DNA of 64,000 nt. Source: Cristatella mucedo (lineage: Eukaryota > Bryozoa > Phylactolaemata > Cristatellidae). The notes below the pieces were generated by a model that saw only the letters and a program-made list of their open reading frames with translations, was not told the origin of the DNA and did not search any database. A program made the position numbers and the translations under genes. Shown in pieces: positions 1 through 10,575 of this stretch (within the stretch, counting starts at the first letter, position 1; each line of letters opens with the position of its first letter). Where the stretch lies: the NCBI GenBank assembly GCA_009760855.2, contig WPIO01000020.1, positions 4,442,001 through 4,506,000 on the forward strand, written 5' to 3'.

Positions 1-1
1 C

Positions 2-73
2 TACGACCGCCAGCTGGATGCCGGCAAAGACTCTTCCGCCTTCCTAAAGCGCCTTGTCATCAGTGAACGGTGA
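2..73 (+). CDS. Possible C-terminal end of an unidentified upstream gene
   Basis: Reading from base 2 gives 23 codons ending in FLKRLVISER and a TGA stop at 71-73. The codons are rich in G or C at third positions and the peptide is mixed and charged, as in a real protein end. No family is recognised. The stretch is short enough to be open by chance, and nothing upstream is available to test it. If real, it ends about 4.8 kb before the first recognised M6PR exon on the same strand. Confidence 0.3.
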   Translation, partial: YDRQLDAGKDSSAFLKRLVISER

Positions 74-630
74 CACTTGGATCTCCGTTAACGCGGTCTA
101 GCTAGCCCGTTTTTCGTAACGTCTGAATGTGCAACCTCGCCATGCATCACTCGGTAACAGAAGGTGATTCGATCCAAGCAGTATTTCGCAGTGGAGTTCT
201 CTTCGCTTAGCTAACGACTTTCTGCCTGGTGCGCGGAGACAATTCATTTTTCAGTTTAGTTTCTGCAGCAAAGCTGATTTCTTGTGGAGTTGTATTTTTA
301 AAAAAATTATTCAGGGAGTTTTTAATATTTTTGAAATTCGAGTACAGTATATTTATTGCATTTTGCACCAAATTGACCATCCCGACTTCACGTGCAAGGC
401 TTTACAGGTGCGCCATGATCTCTATCGTGGTAGTACAATGTAAATGACCTTTCTTTATTACTTCACTTCTAATCTGGCAGCCAACGTGTGAAACAGTGAA
501 ACCCGTGACCGAGCTGACGTTTGTCATCGCCGGCGACAGACTTAGCTATCGTGCAGTGTTTTGCTTAACTGTCCATTAAAAGTACGAACATTTCCCCAGG
601 CTGTGAAATAAGATGTAAGCAGGGATTATA
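74..630. other. No feature seen (AT-rich spacer)
   Basis: Non-coding by appearance, with an AT-rich run around 250-450. It could hold a promoter or the missing first exon of M6PR, but no signal peptide, TATA-like element with a following exon, or conserved motif was recognised. Confidence 0.4.
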
Positions 631-746
<116 letters not shown>

Positions 747-868
747 AATAGGTAGATAAATGAATAGACAGCTAAATAGATGGAATGCGAGAGAGAAATA
801 TGAAGAAACACAGAAAGAAGAGTTTGAGAGAGTGAGAGTTTGAGAGAGAGCATGAGGAAGAGGGAGAG

Positions 869-871
<3 letters not shown>

Positions 872-930
<59 letters not shown>
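872..930. repeat. (GA)n microsatellite
   Basis: A pure GA run of about 59 bases, separated from the tract at 631 by 125 bases of degenerate GA-rich sequence, so both probably come from one decaying array. Confidence 0.95.
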
Positions 931-931
<1 letters not shown>

Positions 932-937
932 CAAATT

Positions 938-1600
938 ACTCCTTTCCACAAATAGCAATAGTTGCCCTCTGTGGGTCTCCAGTTTTATCTGGTGTGCCGT
1001 GTCATTTAGATCCAGCTGTGCACCTGCAAACGAAACTAAGAATGGCATTTTAGCAGCTTATAATGGGCAGGTCAAAACTCTGAATTGCTGATTTACCTGA
1101 TTGAACTGGCTGACTGCTTTGCAGAGGTTGCTTTGGTTAGCTAATTATCTTGTTGCCAGCTGAGCCGCACAGTATCTGTCTGCCTCAGCCTGCTTACTAT
1201 CACAGCAAAGGAGGGAAGGCAAAGCCCACGAATGCAGCCTTGCCGACATGGTGGCTTGGTAAGGCTTTCCAGGCTCCGTGCTGCGGTTAGGGATTGAGTC
1301 TACAGCCTAGATATGTCGGACCCTTGCCACCTTCCTTCTTTGACTGCAATGGTTCGACGGCCTCGCTAAACTCTTCTGGGGCTAATCTAATGTCTCTATA
1401 CAAAGTTGTTTCTTAAGTGTTCCTTTGTTACTGGCAAGGACAAATGCACTGCTTCAAGTGGCCTTTTTGGCCTTGCCGATCCTTGCTGATCGTATGTTTG
1501 TTCCCAACAGGAGACTGCATCCTGCGGTCCACAACTCCACTGATTGGCTCGTCGTCTGTTGCTGCTTGGTTTACTGCTGTTGCTTCTCGCCAACATTCCA
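938..1600. other. No supported feature
   Basis: No exon, RNA gene or clear repeat was recognised. Around 1,238-1,310 there is a weak tRNA-like look (a TGGTGGCTTGGTAAGG A-box-like string and a later GGGATTGAGTCT), which may be a very old SINE but is too degenerate to call. Confidence 0.4.
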
Positions 1601-1689
1601 CTCTCTGGCTTTCTATCGATGCCGTGTATCGACTTCCTCTACACTTCCTGTCGTGCTACTTACTCTTTTGGCAGATCCCATTCTCATGT

Positions 1690-1845
1690 TTCCGCTTACC
1701 AATGTGACATACTGCCCAGACATACTTTCCGTTGCACCCCTTTTTCTCTGACTCGTCCAGCTTCACTTGACACCAACCTCAAGTCCTAGACGACAGGCTG
1801 TGCCTTCATTTACAGTGCTCCCAAAGCCTGGATCTCACTGATGAC
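1690..1845 (+). repeat. Degenerate L2-like LINE 3' ORF relic
   Basis: In plus-strand frames, broken pieces resemble the C-terminal end of the LINE ORF seen intact near 29.7 kb: a TNLKS string near 1,780 and an SAPKAWISL string near 1,818-1,845, matching NLKSFGDRAF and PKAWNSLP of the intact copy. Stops and frame changes separate them. An old dead copy is the simplest reading. Confidence 0.45.
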
Positions 1846-1920
1846 TAATATAGCAGAATTATCTAGCACGACTGCATTTATATGAAGGTAAAAAACACAC
1901 GTGTTTCTTCTTACTGAACA

Positions 1921-2105
1921 CAACAACAACAACAATAATACATTTGATGGAGCATCACCAGATAACTCAAATCTCTATATAGGTACTTTAAATTAGCTGC
2001 AAAGGAAGCATGATCGAATGGTTAGTGGTAGCTTGCTCAATAACATCAAGCATAATATGGTTAGGATTGACATGCACAGGGTCAGCATGCATTATCTACT
2101 CCATC
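1921..2105 (-). repeat. LINE 3' tail fragment (family 1)
   Basis: Reverse-complement copy of the family-1 LINE 3' untranslated end. It starts with an ACA/ATA-rich run, then a degenerate tail hairpin, then the segment carrying the repeated GCATG/CTGACC words found downstream of the ORF at 29.85-30.07 kb. No coding part remains. Confidence 0.7.
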
Positions 2106-2806
2106 CTCACTAGTTGTGCCAGGTGTGACTATGTATATCGAGAATGTGCATGATGTCGCTTGCCGATTGACATGCTTCCTTACCAGCATATGTGAAGCAC
2201 CTATGAGCAAAGAGATTTAGCTGTCTCGGCATGCTATGCGAATGTTTTATTATTGCTTCTTTCATGCTTATCTGTTGGCCGATATTTGCGCTGGAGCCAG
2301 CCGGGATGCAGGGCGCCAAGTCCTGGCTTTCTTCGGGCTGCAGACACCTGCTTGAACACCAAACTAGTTCAGATTCGATTGTGCAGTGTGTTCTGACTGC
2401 CTAGGCTCTGCCACCGAGCCAGGCATGTCATTTCTACTTGCAAGCAGGAGCCACCGTCCAGAGCAGGCGCCGTGTGAGGTGGCCTTCGGCGCACCGTCAG
2501 CCAAGGCTGAATGCCAGTGCGACCTTCGGTTGCCTCCTCGACCATCTTGATCGCTCACTTGGGCTAGAGCTTGATGACGCTAGAAGCAACTGCCCATCAG
2601 CAGTGCTGGCTGCACTATTCCACGAGTCTGGGGATTTTGGTTGTGCGCATGCTGTTACTTCATAATGGCACCCTCGAAATCAGCACGGGAGTGTGTGTGC
2701 GTAATTATTTTTGCTCCTAGCTCGGTGCTAAATGTTTCATTGGAATCACATCGTACTCCAAGGCCGTCCAGTTGTCGCCTATCAGGGACCACGTAGAGAG
2801 CCTCGC

Positions 2807-2808
<2 letters not shown>
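2106..2808. other. No supported feature
   Basis: Mixed-composition sequence with no recognisable exon or repeat. A 75-codon plus-strand frame at 2,438-2,665 has no family resemblance and no splice context. Confidence 0.4.
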
Positions 2809-2810
<2 letters not shown>

Positions 2811-2892
<82 letters not shown>

Positions 2893-2901
2893 CTCTCTCT
2901 C

Positions 2902-2965
<64 letters not shown>
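2811..2965. repeat. Palindromic (GA)n-(CT)n microsatellite
   Basis: About 78 bases of GA followed, after a three-base centre, by about 74 bases of CT. The two arms are complementary, so one strand could fold into a very long hairpin. One interruption (CCC) lies near 2,911. Confidence 0.95.
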
Positions 2966-2966
<1 letters not shown>

Positions 2967-3069
2967 AGGCCTGTTCTGTAATTGCTCTCTGGTATTTTGC
3001 CGATGATATTCTTGGAGCCTCTGCAGGCTATATTGAACTGGGAAGCCCTAGCTGATCAGACGGAATCGG

Positions 3070-3150
3070 TCACACTGTTCAGGGAAGACTTTCACTGGCT
3101 AGCATTTAAGCAGAGGATTAATTTCTGGACGGTCCCTATGTAATATAAAT
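3070..3150 (+). repeat. Degenerate LINE ORF fragment
   Basis: The translation contains a run like REDFHWLAFKQRINF, which matches the LADLHWLPVKQRIDF segment of the L2-like ORF near 29.5 kb. Flanks have diverged beyond recognition. Confidence 0.5.
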
Positions 3151-3455
3151 GTCACAGGTGTCAGGCTGCTTCCCAACCCAACTGGCCTGGTTAAGGACTG
3201 CACGCCTAGATGTCCCTTTGATCCTTAGAATGTGGCGCTGCTGTGTCTAGCTTTCCGTCTACGGCAAGTCCCCCCTTGAAATGGTGGCATGTAATTCGTT
3301 CGCCCAGCGAATGGCTGGATCGCTCGGAAGTAGTTCTTCGCTGGGGCAGGTTCACCAGGCAAGGCTTCTTGCATTTATCAAAGACTGGCTTGAAACTTAC
3401 CTCCCAAAGGGTTTTGTTCACTTGCACACGTGACCTAACAATAGTGAGAGAACAG

Positions 3456-3683
3456 TTAATGAGAATCGTATATCTTTCTAGGCACTTGACACGTGCTAAA
3501 AGGGTAGCATACACACTGATTACAGCGATAATCAGCACGCGTGACGACGCTTAAATGGCGATGCGCGTAGGTGTGCACTCCAGTCAGGGGTTGTCCAGAG
3601 TCAGGCGGCAGTGAGGTCCAGGCTTTGGGAGCATGCAAACTGAAGGGACGGTCTGCGTGGTATTCGAGATTGATCAGAAGCAC
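3456..3683 (-). repeat. Degenerate LINE ORF end and tail
   Basis: The minus-strand frame carries FSLHAPKAWTSLP, like FSSYVPKAWNSLP of the L2-like ORF. Further on it has a CCTAGAAAGA string and a TTCTC string, as in the LINE tail. Frame breaks and substitutions show an old inactive copy. Confidence 0.6.
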
Positions 3684-3743
3684 AGCTCTAGACAGACAAC
3701 CGAAGTCGGAGAGGCGAGTAGTGTGAGAAGTCCGAAGAAAGGG

Positions 3744-3886
3744 TAATAATAATAATAATAGTAATAATGCACTTGATAAAGCGCCCTCAGAGTACTCAAT
3801 CTCTTTCTAGGCGCTTTACATTTGCTGCAAAGGGAAATGCGATTGGATGGTGAGTAATATCATGCTTGATAAACAACATGAATAAG
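3744..3886 (-). repeat. LINE 3' tail fragment (family 1)
   Basis: Starts at an (AAT)n run and continues through GCACTTGATAAAGCGCCCTC and TCTTTCTAGGCGCTTTACA, the reverse complement of the tail hairpin, then 60 bases of adjoining 3' UTR. No coding part remains. Confidence 0.85.
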
Positions 3887-4293
3887 CATTTCCTGTAAGC
3901 AGGCTGGAGCTATAGACCGGAGGGACCTTAAAGTGAGGTGGCATCGACATTGAAGTCGATCTCTTGAGCAGTGCAGCCCTGCGCGAGGATTAGTGTGAAG
4001 TGTGGTGGTTTCTATGTTAACAGCAAAAAGCCCAGCTGCAGAGTTTTGCATCAACTATTGAGCTTCTTATTCCTTGGGTTTTATGCGAAGCACGTGCAAT
4101 GTGAGCAGCCGGCAATGGGTTCAATGTGATTGTAGCAAATGCAAGGCCGGATGGTAAAGTATGTAGTGCTAAAAGTTTGATCATAGTGTGTCCTTATCAT
4201 TCGGTGTCACGTAAGTTCATCGCAGCGAAAAGCAGCGCAAGTGTTGGCACAAATGAGCACTGACGTGCCATCGTGTCGGGTGGCCGCTCGGCC
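3887..4293. other. No supported feature
   Basis: Spacer between two LINE tail fragments. No exon or structured repeat recognised. Confidence 0.4.
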
Positions 4294-4384
4294 ATAATAA
4301 TAGTAATAATTATAATAATAATGCACTTGATAAAGTGCCCTCAGAGAACTCTTTCTAGGCACTTTACATTTGCTGCAAAGGAAG
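4294..4384 (-). repeat. LINE 3' tail fragment (family 1)
   Basis: (AAT)n run followed by GCACTTGATAAAGTGCCCTC and the rest of the tail hairpin in reverse complement. A few bases inside the hairpin are missing (GAACTCTTTCTAGG) relative to the copy at 3,744. Confidence 0.8.
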
Positions 4385-4894
4385 CTCAGGCGGTCGCAGG
4401 CCATGTTGAAGTGGACCCGGCCCTAATTAGATGAACAAGCTGATGTACAAGGGTCGTACTATTGTGGCATGTAATCGCTCACACGGGTGCAGCAGCTCCA
4501 CAACGCTGGCGCTGTCACCTTTGGAACTACCGGACACACCCCCGATCGTACACACACAGAGTGTACGATGAATGACGGAGAGTGGATGAAGAGCTGCCCG
4601 GGCAGGCAGCGCAGCTCCAACCGGCGCCACTTCTACCAGCGCTCGAAGCAATGCGTGTGGTTGCTTTGACGACCGTACCGTTGGAGGTTGGCGGTCGGAG
4701 AGGGGAGGGGGGCAGGCAGGTGGCGAGATGAACCAAGGACGGAGCTCGGATGTTCCAGCTGGCCTTAGGTTAGGTGCAGGCAGTGCTCGTGGCAGCATTC
4801 GCCGGGCGTTTTCTCACTAGCGTTCTCGCTCTCCCGGTATGCTCGGCCTCCGGTCGCTTCCCGAGGCGCCTCCGAATCGGCCGTCGAATTGCAG
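4385..4894. other. Spacer or intron before the first recognised M6PR exon
   Basis: The missing 5' exon of M6PR (signal peptide and first luminal cysteine) may lie here or further left, but no hydrophobic leader followed by a good donor was recognised. An ATG at 4,839 is in frame with the exon below but is followed by a polar sequence, not a signal peptide. Confidence 0.35.
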
Positions 4895-5076
4895 GTTCAC
4901 CGTTAAAGACGATGACGATGCTGACCCGAAAAACCGATACAACTATACCGTCGGCATATGCAAGAATGTGGGACAACAAGGTGGCGACTCGGTGGCAGTG
5001 CTTCAGCAGCGCAGTGACGGCGCACAGCCGCCGGTCGTCATTGGCCGGTACAATAACTCCTTTGTCAAGTCTGGCT
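4895..5076 (+). CDS. M6PR: M6PR exon, N-terminal part of the luminal sugar-binding domain
   Basis: The translation runs from FTVKDDDDADPKNRYNYTVG through ICKNVGQQGG, SVAVLQQRSDG and VVIGRYNNSFVKSG. This matches the first beta strands of the CD-MPR lectin fold, including the Gln of VLQQ at the position that binds the sugar. NYT and NNS are possible N-glycosylation sites. The donor is GTAAGG after 5,076 (phase 1). The acceptor is taken as TTGCAG before 4,895, which has a poor pyrimidine tract. The frame is also open further left to an ATG at 4,839, so the start is the least certain edge of this gene. Confidence 0.82.
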
Positions 5077-5947
5077 GTAAGGATCGAGCAGCTGCCTTTA
5101 TAAATGTCTTCCTGTGCTTGTTGTCCAGACTTGCTTGCGGCAGCAGTGCATGCTGCCGCGAGCTCCTTTGGCATTGCCAAGGCGGGTTTGCCACTGCTGC
5201 CTGCCTGCCTGCCTGCCTGCACGGGGTGGGGGGAATGGCGGCGGCAGAGCTGGAGGGGCCACCCTCCTTCTTGGAAATGCAGGGCGCCGTGCAATCGCCT
5301 CGGATGTCGTGCAAAGGCCGCTGGTGCAAAATGAAAGTAGCTTTTTCAGAGCCGTCAGGCGAACTTTCCATGATGTGCTAAACTCTCTAAGTGGATGGAT
5401 GCTTCGTCGCAGCACTGGACAAAAAGAAGGTCGTGTCGTGTCGTTATCGGTAGGGAGTTGTGTGCACACGACATTCGAAATGAGTGCTCTTAGCGGCACG
5501 TCAATCCGCCTATTTCCACGTACAGCAAAAACCGAGTTCAAGGAAAGAGGCGTGAAACTCTAGCAGTGGGCGACGACGTCGAACGCCGTGCAGTGGCTGT
5601 CTACTACTGCTTAGGGATACGAGGGGGCTCTGGCCGGCCCAGGAGAGCTGAGCAGTGGTCGATGAGTTTCCTTCGGTTTGGCTGCCTTCCGAGTTTTGCC
5701 GTGAATCGGCACTCTTAGGAAGCATTTTGCTGTTTGGTCGTGCGCTCCCATCGAAACCAATGCTGCTTGCGATTTTCCAGCATTGCAGCTCCCTACTTAT
5801 TCTCGACCGAAGTGCCTCCCTCTTCGGTTGACTCTTCGGTTGTCACTGCTGCCCTGTCACCCCCTCATTTATTCCCGGGGCTACTGTTGACCTCCCTCGC
5901 CCGCTGATCCTCCGAGTTTCTATTCGCTGCAATTTGTGATAAGATGA
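5077..5947. other. M6PR intron, no other feature
   Basis: Contains a small CTGC tetranucleotide run near 5,198-5,220 and a G-rich patch near 5,221-5,250. Long open frames here on both strands are unlike any known protein and lack splice context. Confidence 0.5.
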
Positions 5948-6085
5948 CCACTACGGCGGTTGCTTTCACAACCTCGGTCCCGAGGTCGTGGGTTCGATTC
6001 CTGCTGTGGGCGATTCTTTATCGCCACTGCAAGCGGTGGTGATAGCCGTAAAGGCTTTTCTGTCGCTATACAAAAAGAGGCTGTT
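5948..6085 (+). repeat. tRNA-derived SINE (diverged)
   Basis: Carries a clear RNA polymerase III B-box-like string, GGTCGTGGGTTCGATTCC, preceded by a degenerate A-box region. It is followed by a body with TGTGGGCGATTCTTTATCGCC and a CGCTATACAAA tail resembling the end of the other SINE copies. The body matches the copy at 30,690 (minus strand) better than the copy at 43,862. Confidence 0.65.
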
Positions 6086-6462
6086 CAATCAGCTAGAATT
6101 TTTTTTTTACCACCTCCCACAGTCAGTATCCACATAAATGCACAGTTGTGCCACTGGTAAGTGGCGGCCTCTCAGTGAGATCGTGGGAGGAGTGAGGTGG
6201 TGAGTATCCCGGGTGCGGTGAATGTCGATCTCTTGATCATTCTGACAATAATCTGTGCACACCTCTGCAGTGCTCTGCGTGTATGAGGCAGCCACTCAGT
6301 GAAACCGCAAGCAATAAACCCCCCCTGGTGCTAATATGGTCGAGTGTATGCAGGCAGCTGTCACGTCTCTGCCAGGCTAGAGCGATATATACTCGTTCCA
6401 GTGGAGCGACTCGGCGATAAATTGGCAAAAAGCTAACTGCACTAATCGTCGAATCTCACTCA

Positions 6463-6850
6463 CTCACTCACACTCTCTCTCTCTCTCTTTCTCCGTTCTC
6501 CCTCTCTCTCCCTCTCTCTCTCCCTCTCCCTCTCCCCCTCTCTCATTATCTCTCGTGTTCTCTCTATCTCTCTATGTGTCTCTCTCTATCTCTCAGTCTC
6601 TCTCTGTGTCTCTGTGTCTCTCTTTCATCTCTCCTCCCTATCTGTTTGTCTATTTCCGTCTGTCTCTCTGTGCATCTCTGTCTCTCTCCCTCTCCCCTCT
6701 TCTCTCTCTCCTCTCTGTCTGTCTGTCTATCTCTCTCTCCGTGTCTGTCTGTCTGTTTGTCTGTCTGGCTCTCCCTCTCCTCTCTCTCCTTCTCCTCTCT
6801 CCCTCTCCCCTCTCTCTCTCTCTCTCTCTCTCCCTCCCTCCCTCCTCCCC
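6463..6850. repeat. CT-rich low-complexity tract
   Basis: About 390 bases made of CTCT runs with TCTGT and CCCT variants. The Ser/Leu-rich open frames across it are artefacts of composition. Confidence 0.95.
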
Positions 6851-6939
6851 GCTGTCGTTGGTCATGCAATCTTTTGCACGGTGGCAACCAACGTTAAACA
6901 CCACCGAGCGACGTTGTGCGATTACTTATGTGGGTTTTA

Positions 6940-7027
6940 TAATAATAATAATACTAATGTACTTGATAAAGCGCCCTCAGGTAACTCAATCTCTTTCTAG
7001 GCGGTTTTCATTTCCTGCAACGGGGTT
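6940..7027 (-). repeat. LINE 3' tail fragment (family 1)
   Basis: (AAT)n run followed by GTACTTGATAAAGCGCCCTC and TCTTTCTAGGCGG, the reverse complement of the tail hairpin. It ends about 90 bases before the next M6PR exon. Confidence 0.8.
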
Positions 7028-7118
7028 GGCTGCAATGCTGGCAGCGCTCAGGCAGCACCTGCAGGTGGTCTGCTGCCAAGTGTGCACTCTGCTATTTGTC
7101 TGCTCATGGCAATTGCAG

Positions 7119-7228
7119 CGCACTGGATTCTACTCGAATTCGGTAACGGCGATCCCTACCCGCACGCCTGCAACAAGGAAGAGCGAGTGGCCAACATAAT
7201 GTTCATTTGCAATCACGACGTCGGTGAT
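7119..7228 (+). CDS. M6PR: M6PR exon, central luminal domain
   Basis: Acceptor GGCAATTGCAG and donor GTAAGG flank 110 bases. The joined codon is Ser, then HWILLEFGNGDPYPHACNKE and ERVANIMFICNHDVGD. This matches the CD-MPR segment in which a Trp-Ile-x-Leu strand leads to a His-Cys or Ala-Cys turn, then Lys-Glu-x-Arg, then a buried strand ending in Cys. The Arg in the KEER context lies at the sugar-phosphate-binding position of the family. The exon enters in phase 1 and leaves in phase 0, matching both neighbours. Confidence 0.92.
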
Positions 7229-7448
7229 GTAAGGCGCTAGGGCGTGCAGTACTTCGGCTTTGCGCGTGAATGCATTGTCCCCTAGCCTGACCGAGCTTTT
7301 TGCATCGACCGACTCGTGACACTTTCTGTCCTCCGACTACTACTGTTTGGCTTTTGCTCATGCCTTCGCTTTGTCCATGACCTGCACGTCCTGTTTTACT
7401 CTCCCTTCCCCCTCGTAGGCTGAAACGTAGGCTCATTGCCTTCGAAGA

Positions 7449-7572
7449 TTTGGCTTATGACCAGGGGTCAAGGTGCTCACCTCTGAGGGCCAAGGTCGTG
7501 GGATGAAGCCCTGCGGCACGCGTAAAGTACCCGAATAGAGATTATCTTAGGGTGCTATACAAATGAACTCAT
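7449..7572 (+). repeat. tRNA-derived SINE
   Basis: The head has GGTCAAGGTGCTCACCTCTG and AGGTCGTGGGATGAAGCCC, an A-box region and a decayed B box. The tail has AGAGATTATCTTAGGGTGC followed by TATACAAATGAA, the same tail as the copies at 36,441 and 43,862 on the other strand. Confidence 0.75.
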
Positions 7573-8811
7573 ATGCAAAAGTATTGTGACGGCTGAGGCG
7601 GCGCCGCCATGGCGTGCGCCTACTCACAACAATTACTCACAACAAAAGTATTCGCCTCCCTACCCTCACAGATATCATGCACCATACTTATTTTATTGAG
7701 CTAACGTGACAGCACGCCCTTTTGTGGAACGAGCTGTCGAATCAGCCCATGCCAAGAGCTGATCAAGCAAAAATCGGTCGTTATGCTACTCCAGACTCAA
7801 TTTTATTGGACGAAAGTGCATTAGCAGATGTTATGCCAACGGTCAGCTACAGTAACCGTCGTTCGACTTCATCCCACATGTTATAGATTATCGATTGGAT
7901 TGAGATTCAGAGAGCAACTTGGTCATTTAACCGAACTCAGATGAAGTGAAAAAACCAATAATACTCAATGGTCTGGCTTCACAATCCTGGCTCGAGTGCA
8001 GCCTTACCGGTCTGACATGAGCTGATGAAGTGGTCGTTTCATGATGTTCTGCTCTGTAACTGACAACACAGCCATATTTCAAGGAGTTTGGAGGGCTTCT
8101 GGCCTTATTTTGGGCCTACTGTGCATAACTGACCCTAGCTACCAAGGCAACTTGTACTCGGGTGTAAGATAATTAGTAGACAGAGCAGTGCCCCTTGATC
8201 CAGTCCTGTTGGGAAGTACTTAGGAAAAGCTGCCAATCGAGCGAATCTAGACAAGGGCTAATGGCAATCACGACATTGTGTCGTGCGTAGACAAATAGGA
8301 AAAAGCAACTTTGTATCTATCATGCTTGTGCCATTATATGCAAAAGAACACAAGAAGACATAGACTCAGCGCTTTCTGTTAGCAGGACACCTGGTGAGGC
8401 ACATGCACTGAAACATGCCCTGATAAGTACGGGTAGTATGCAGGAAAAAATAAACAAGTTTTAATGGAGTCGCTGTGAAAGTCGAGAGGAACAGATGCTT
8501 CTTTAGCTAAAACCCAAATGATGCCAAGTCAAGACACGTGGTGGCAGAAACCGGAAGCAAGTTGCTGACTTTCGGTGCATACGAGCTGAAAGCCCATTTG
8601 CCAAAAGATTTCGATTCAGTGTGCGAAGGACCATCGAGACGACCAGAGGCCGAGGAGCAGCCGGAGTGAGAGTCGTTTGAAGAAGCGACGGAGGACGGAT
8701 AGGTAGGCTGGTGCCAGCGATTAAATAGACGTGTAGATAGAGCCAGACTGGGGATCTTGAATTTGATGCGAAATCCTTGATGTCGAGCCAGTGAAGCTCA
8801 AGATAGTAGTG
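7573..8811. other. M6PR intron, no recognised feature
   Basis: About 1.2 kb with no exon-like or repeat-like sequence that could be supported. Confidence 0.45.
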
Positions 8812-9948
8812 GTGAGGTCCTTTTCACGGTCTATACTCTCACTCTCGCTGATGTGATTGCCAAGCACAATCTAGGCTTTCACTTTCATGCGGATGACGCT
8901 CAGTTGTACCTTTGCTTTGATCCCTCCCAGCCTTCGAGCACCTCAAACTCTCTCTCAACTCACTTGCTGCATGTATTGATGACATCCGCACATGGATGGC
9001 AGCAAATTTTCTAAAACCAAACGATGATGAAACTAACTTACTAGTTATGGGCAAACCCAGTTTGATTCAGAAATTGGAAAGGCTGATACTCAAAATTAGC
9101 TCTGCCAGCATATCTCCTTTTGAATCAGCTCGAAATCTAGGTGTCATATTCCAAAGCGACCTCTCGTTAGACGACCATATCAGCTCCACAGTCAAATCAG
9201 CCTATTTTCAGCTTCATAACATTGCTAGAATTCGGGCTTGTTTAGATAAGGATACCACGTCCAAGTTGGTCCATGCATTCGTGACATCCCTTCTCGACTT
9301 CTGCAACTCACTGCTTACTGGCCTACCAGCATGTGCGATCAGGCGACTGCAGCTGGTGCAAAACTCTGCAGCTAGGCTCGTCTGTCGTGAGCGTCGCAGT
9401 TGCCACATTACTCTACTTCTCGCCGACCTGCACTGGCTACCAGTCAAGCAACAGATTGACTTCAATGTCTTTGGCTCCAGCCTATCTCTCAGATATACTC
9501 CCCCATCAGGCCAAGCATCGTACCATCCGCTTTTCGGAATCCAACAGTCTACAAATACCCCGCACAAACCTCAAATCCTTTGGAGACCGTGCATTTAGCT
9601 CGTATGCTCCCAAAGCCTGGAACTTCCTTCCGACCTGCGCCAGAACATCCCCTGACCTGACCATATTTAAAAAGAACTTAAAAACACACCTATTTAGGAC
9701 AGCATTTTGTGGGTCCCTGTGACTCGTCTTTCAAGTGCTTATGCGTGCTGACACTGTGCATGCTGCCACTAACCACATTTGCATGCTGACCCTGTTCGTG
9801 TCACCCCCTAGCTATGTTATTCACGTTGGTTATCAAGCATGATATTACTCACCATTCAATCGCGTTTCCTTTTGCAGCAAATGTAAAGCGCCTAGAAAGA
9901 GATTGAGTTCTCTGAGGGCGCTTTATCAAGTGCATTATTATTATTATT
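8812..9948 (+). mobile_element. L2-like LINE, 5'-truncated dead copy
   Basis: It begins inside the reverse transcriptase (LFTVYTL region) and runs through the ORF end and 3' UTR to an (ATT)n tail at 9,948. It has the same frame change after the catalytic loop as the copy at 27,995. The catalytic loop reads HADD instead of YADD. A deletion near 9,470 joins FNVFGS to LSLRYTP, removing the segment that reads SLTFTSLHSMAPAY in the other copies. The copy lies in an M6PR intron, in the same orientation as the gene. Confidence 0.92.
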
Positions 9949-10575
9949 GCTAGCTGCAAGCACGCTGATAGCTGCCAACGACTTATTTGCTACTACATAA
10001 ATGATGCTGTTGGATCAACTAATCGTTACTTTTTTACCTTTACATTATAAGTTGCCTCGCTTGCAATGTGTACCGCCTATTGGTTGCCTTGGGTCTTTAG
10101 GGTCGGATGCTGGCTGTTCCACTTGACCGTCTCGAAAGTGTGGACTAGGATGTCTTGCATAGTGTGCTGCTGCTGCACTGTTCATTGCCAGAGCACGTGC
10201 TTTCTTCAGGCTACTTATGAGATGTAGTAATCTACGTGGAGTTGCGATATGTGACAAAGGGGAGCAATCTAAACTGTAACCTCAAAAGAGCAGTATGGAA
10301 ATGAAGCAACGGCAACCTTAAAAATAGACTGCAGAAATTAATATAATTCTTGTCAAATGCTCTTGTGCCATCATTGTCATTCTTCCTTCCAGTGTTAGCA
10401 TTCCTCGTCACTACCGTGTTAGGGCACCGGTTGGGCTGTGCAAGTCGAAGGCTTTGGGTATCTGTTTGCCAACCTATTTTCGACGCCGTGGAAGCAGCGT
10501 ATCACTGTACTATGTTTTCCCCGAAGCGCCTCGTGCATTGGACGGTCACTGACTCTAGGCTGCTGTTCTCTGCAG
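9949..10575. other. M6PR intron, no recognised feature
   Basis: Sequence between the LINE copy and the next exon. A pyrimidine-rich end (TGCTGTTCTCTGCAG) serves as the splice acceptor. Confidence 0.5.

Noticed and set aside
1230-1320. Possible tRNA gene or SINE head
   Set aside because: A-box and B-box look-alikes are present but spacing and stems are poor. The clearer tRNA-like heads in the window are all SINEs, so no functional tRNA gene is called.
1544-1789. Plus-strand frame starting RRLLLLGLLLLLL that looks like a signal peptide, considered as the missing M6PR first exon
   Set aside because: The frame begins with TTG, not ATG, no phase-2 donor follows the leader, and the downstream part overlaps a degenerate LINE relic.
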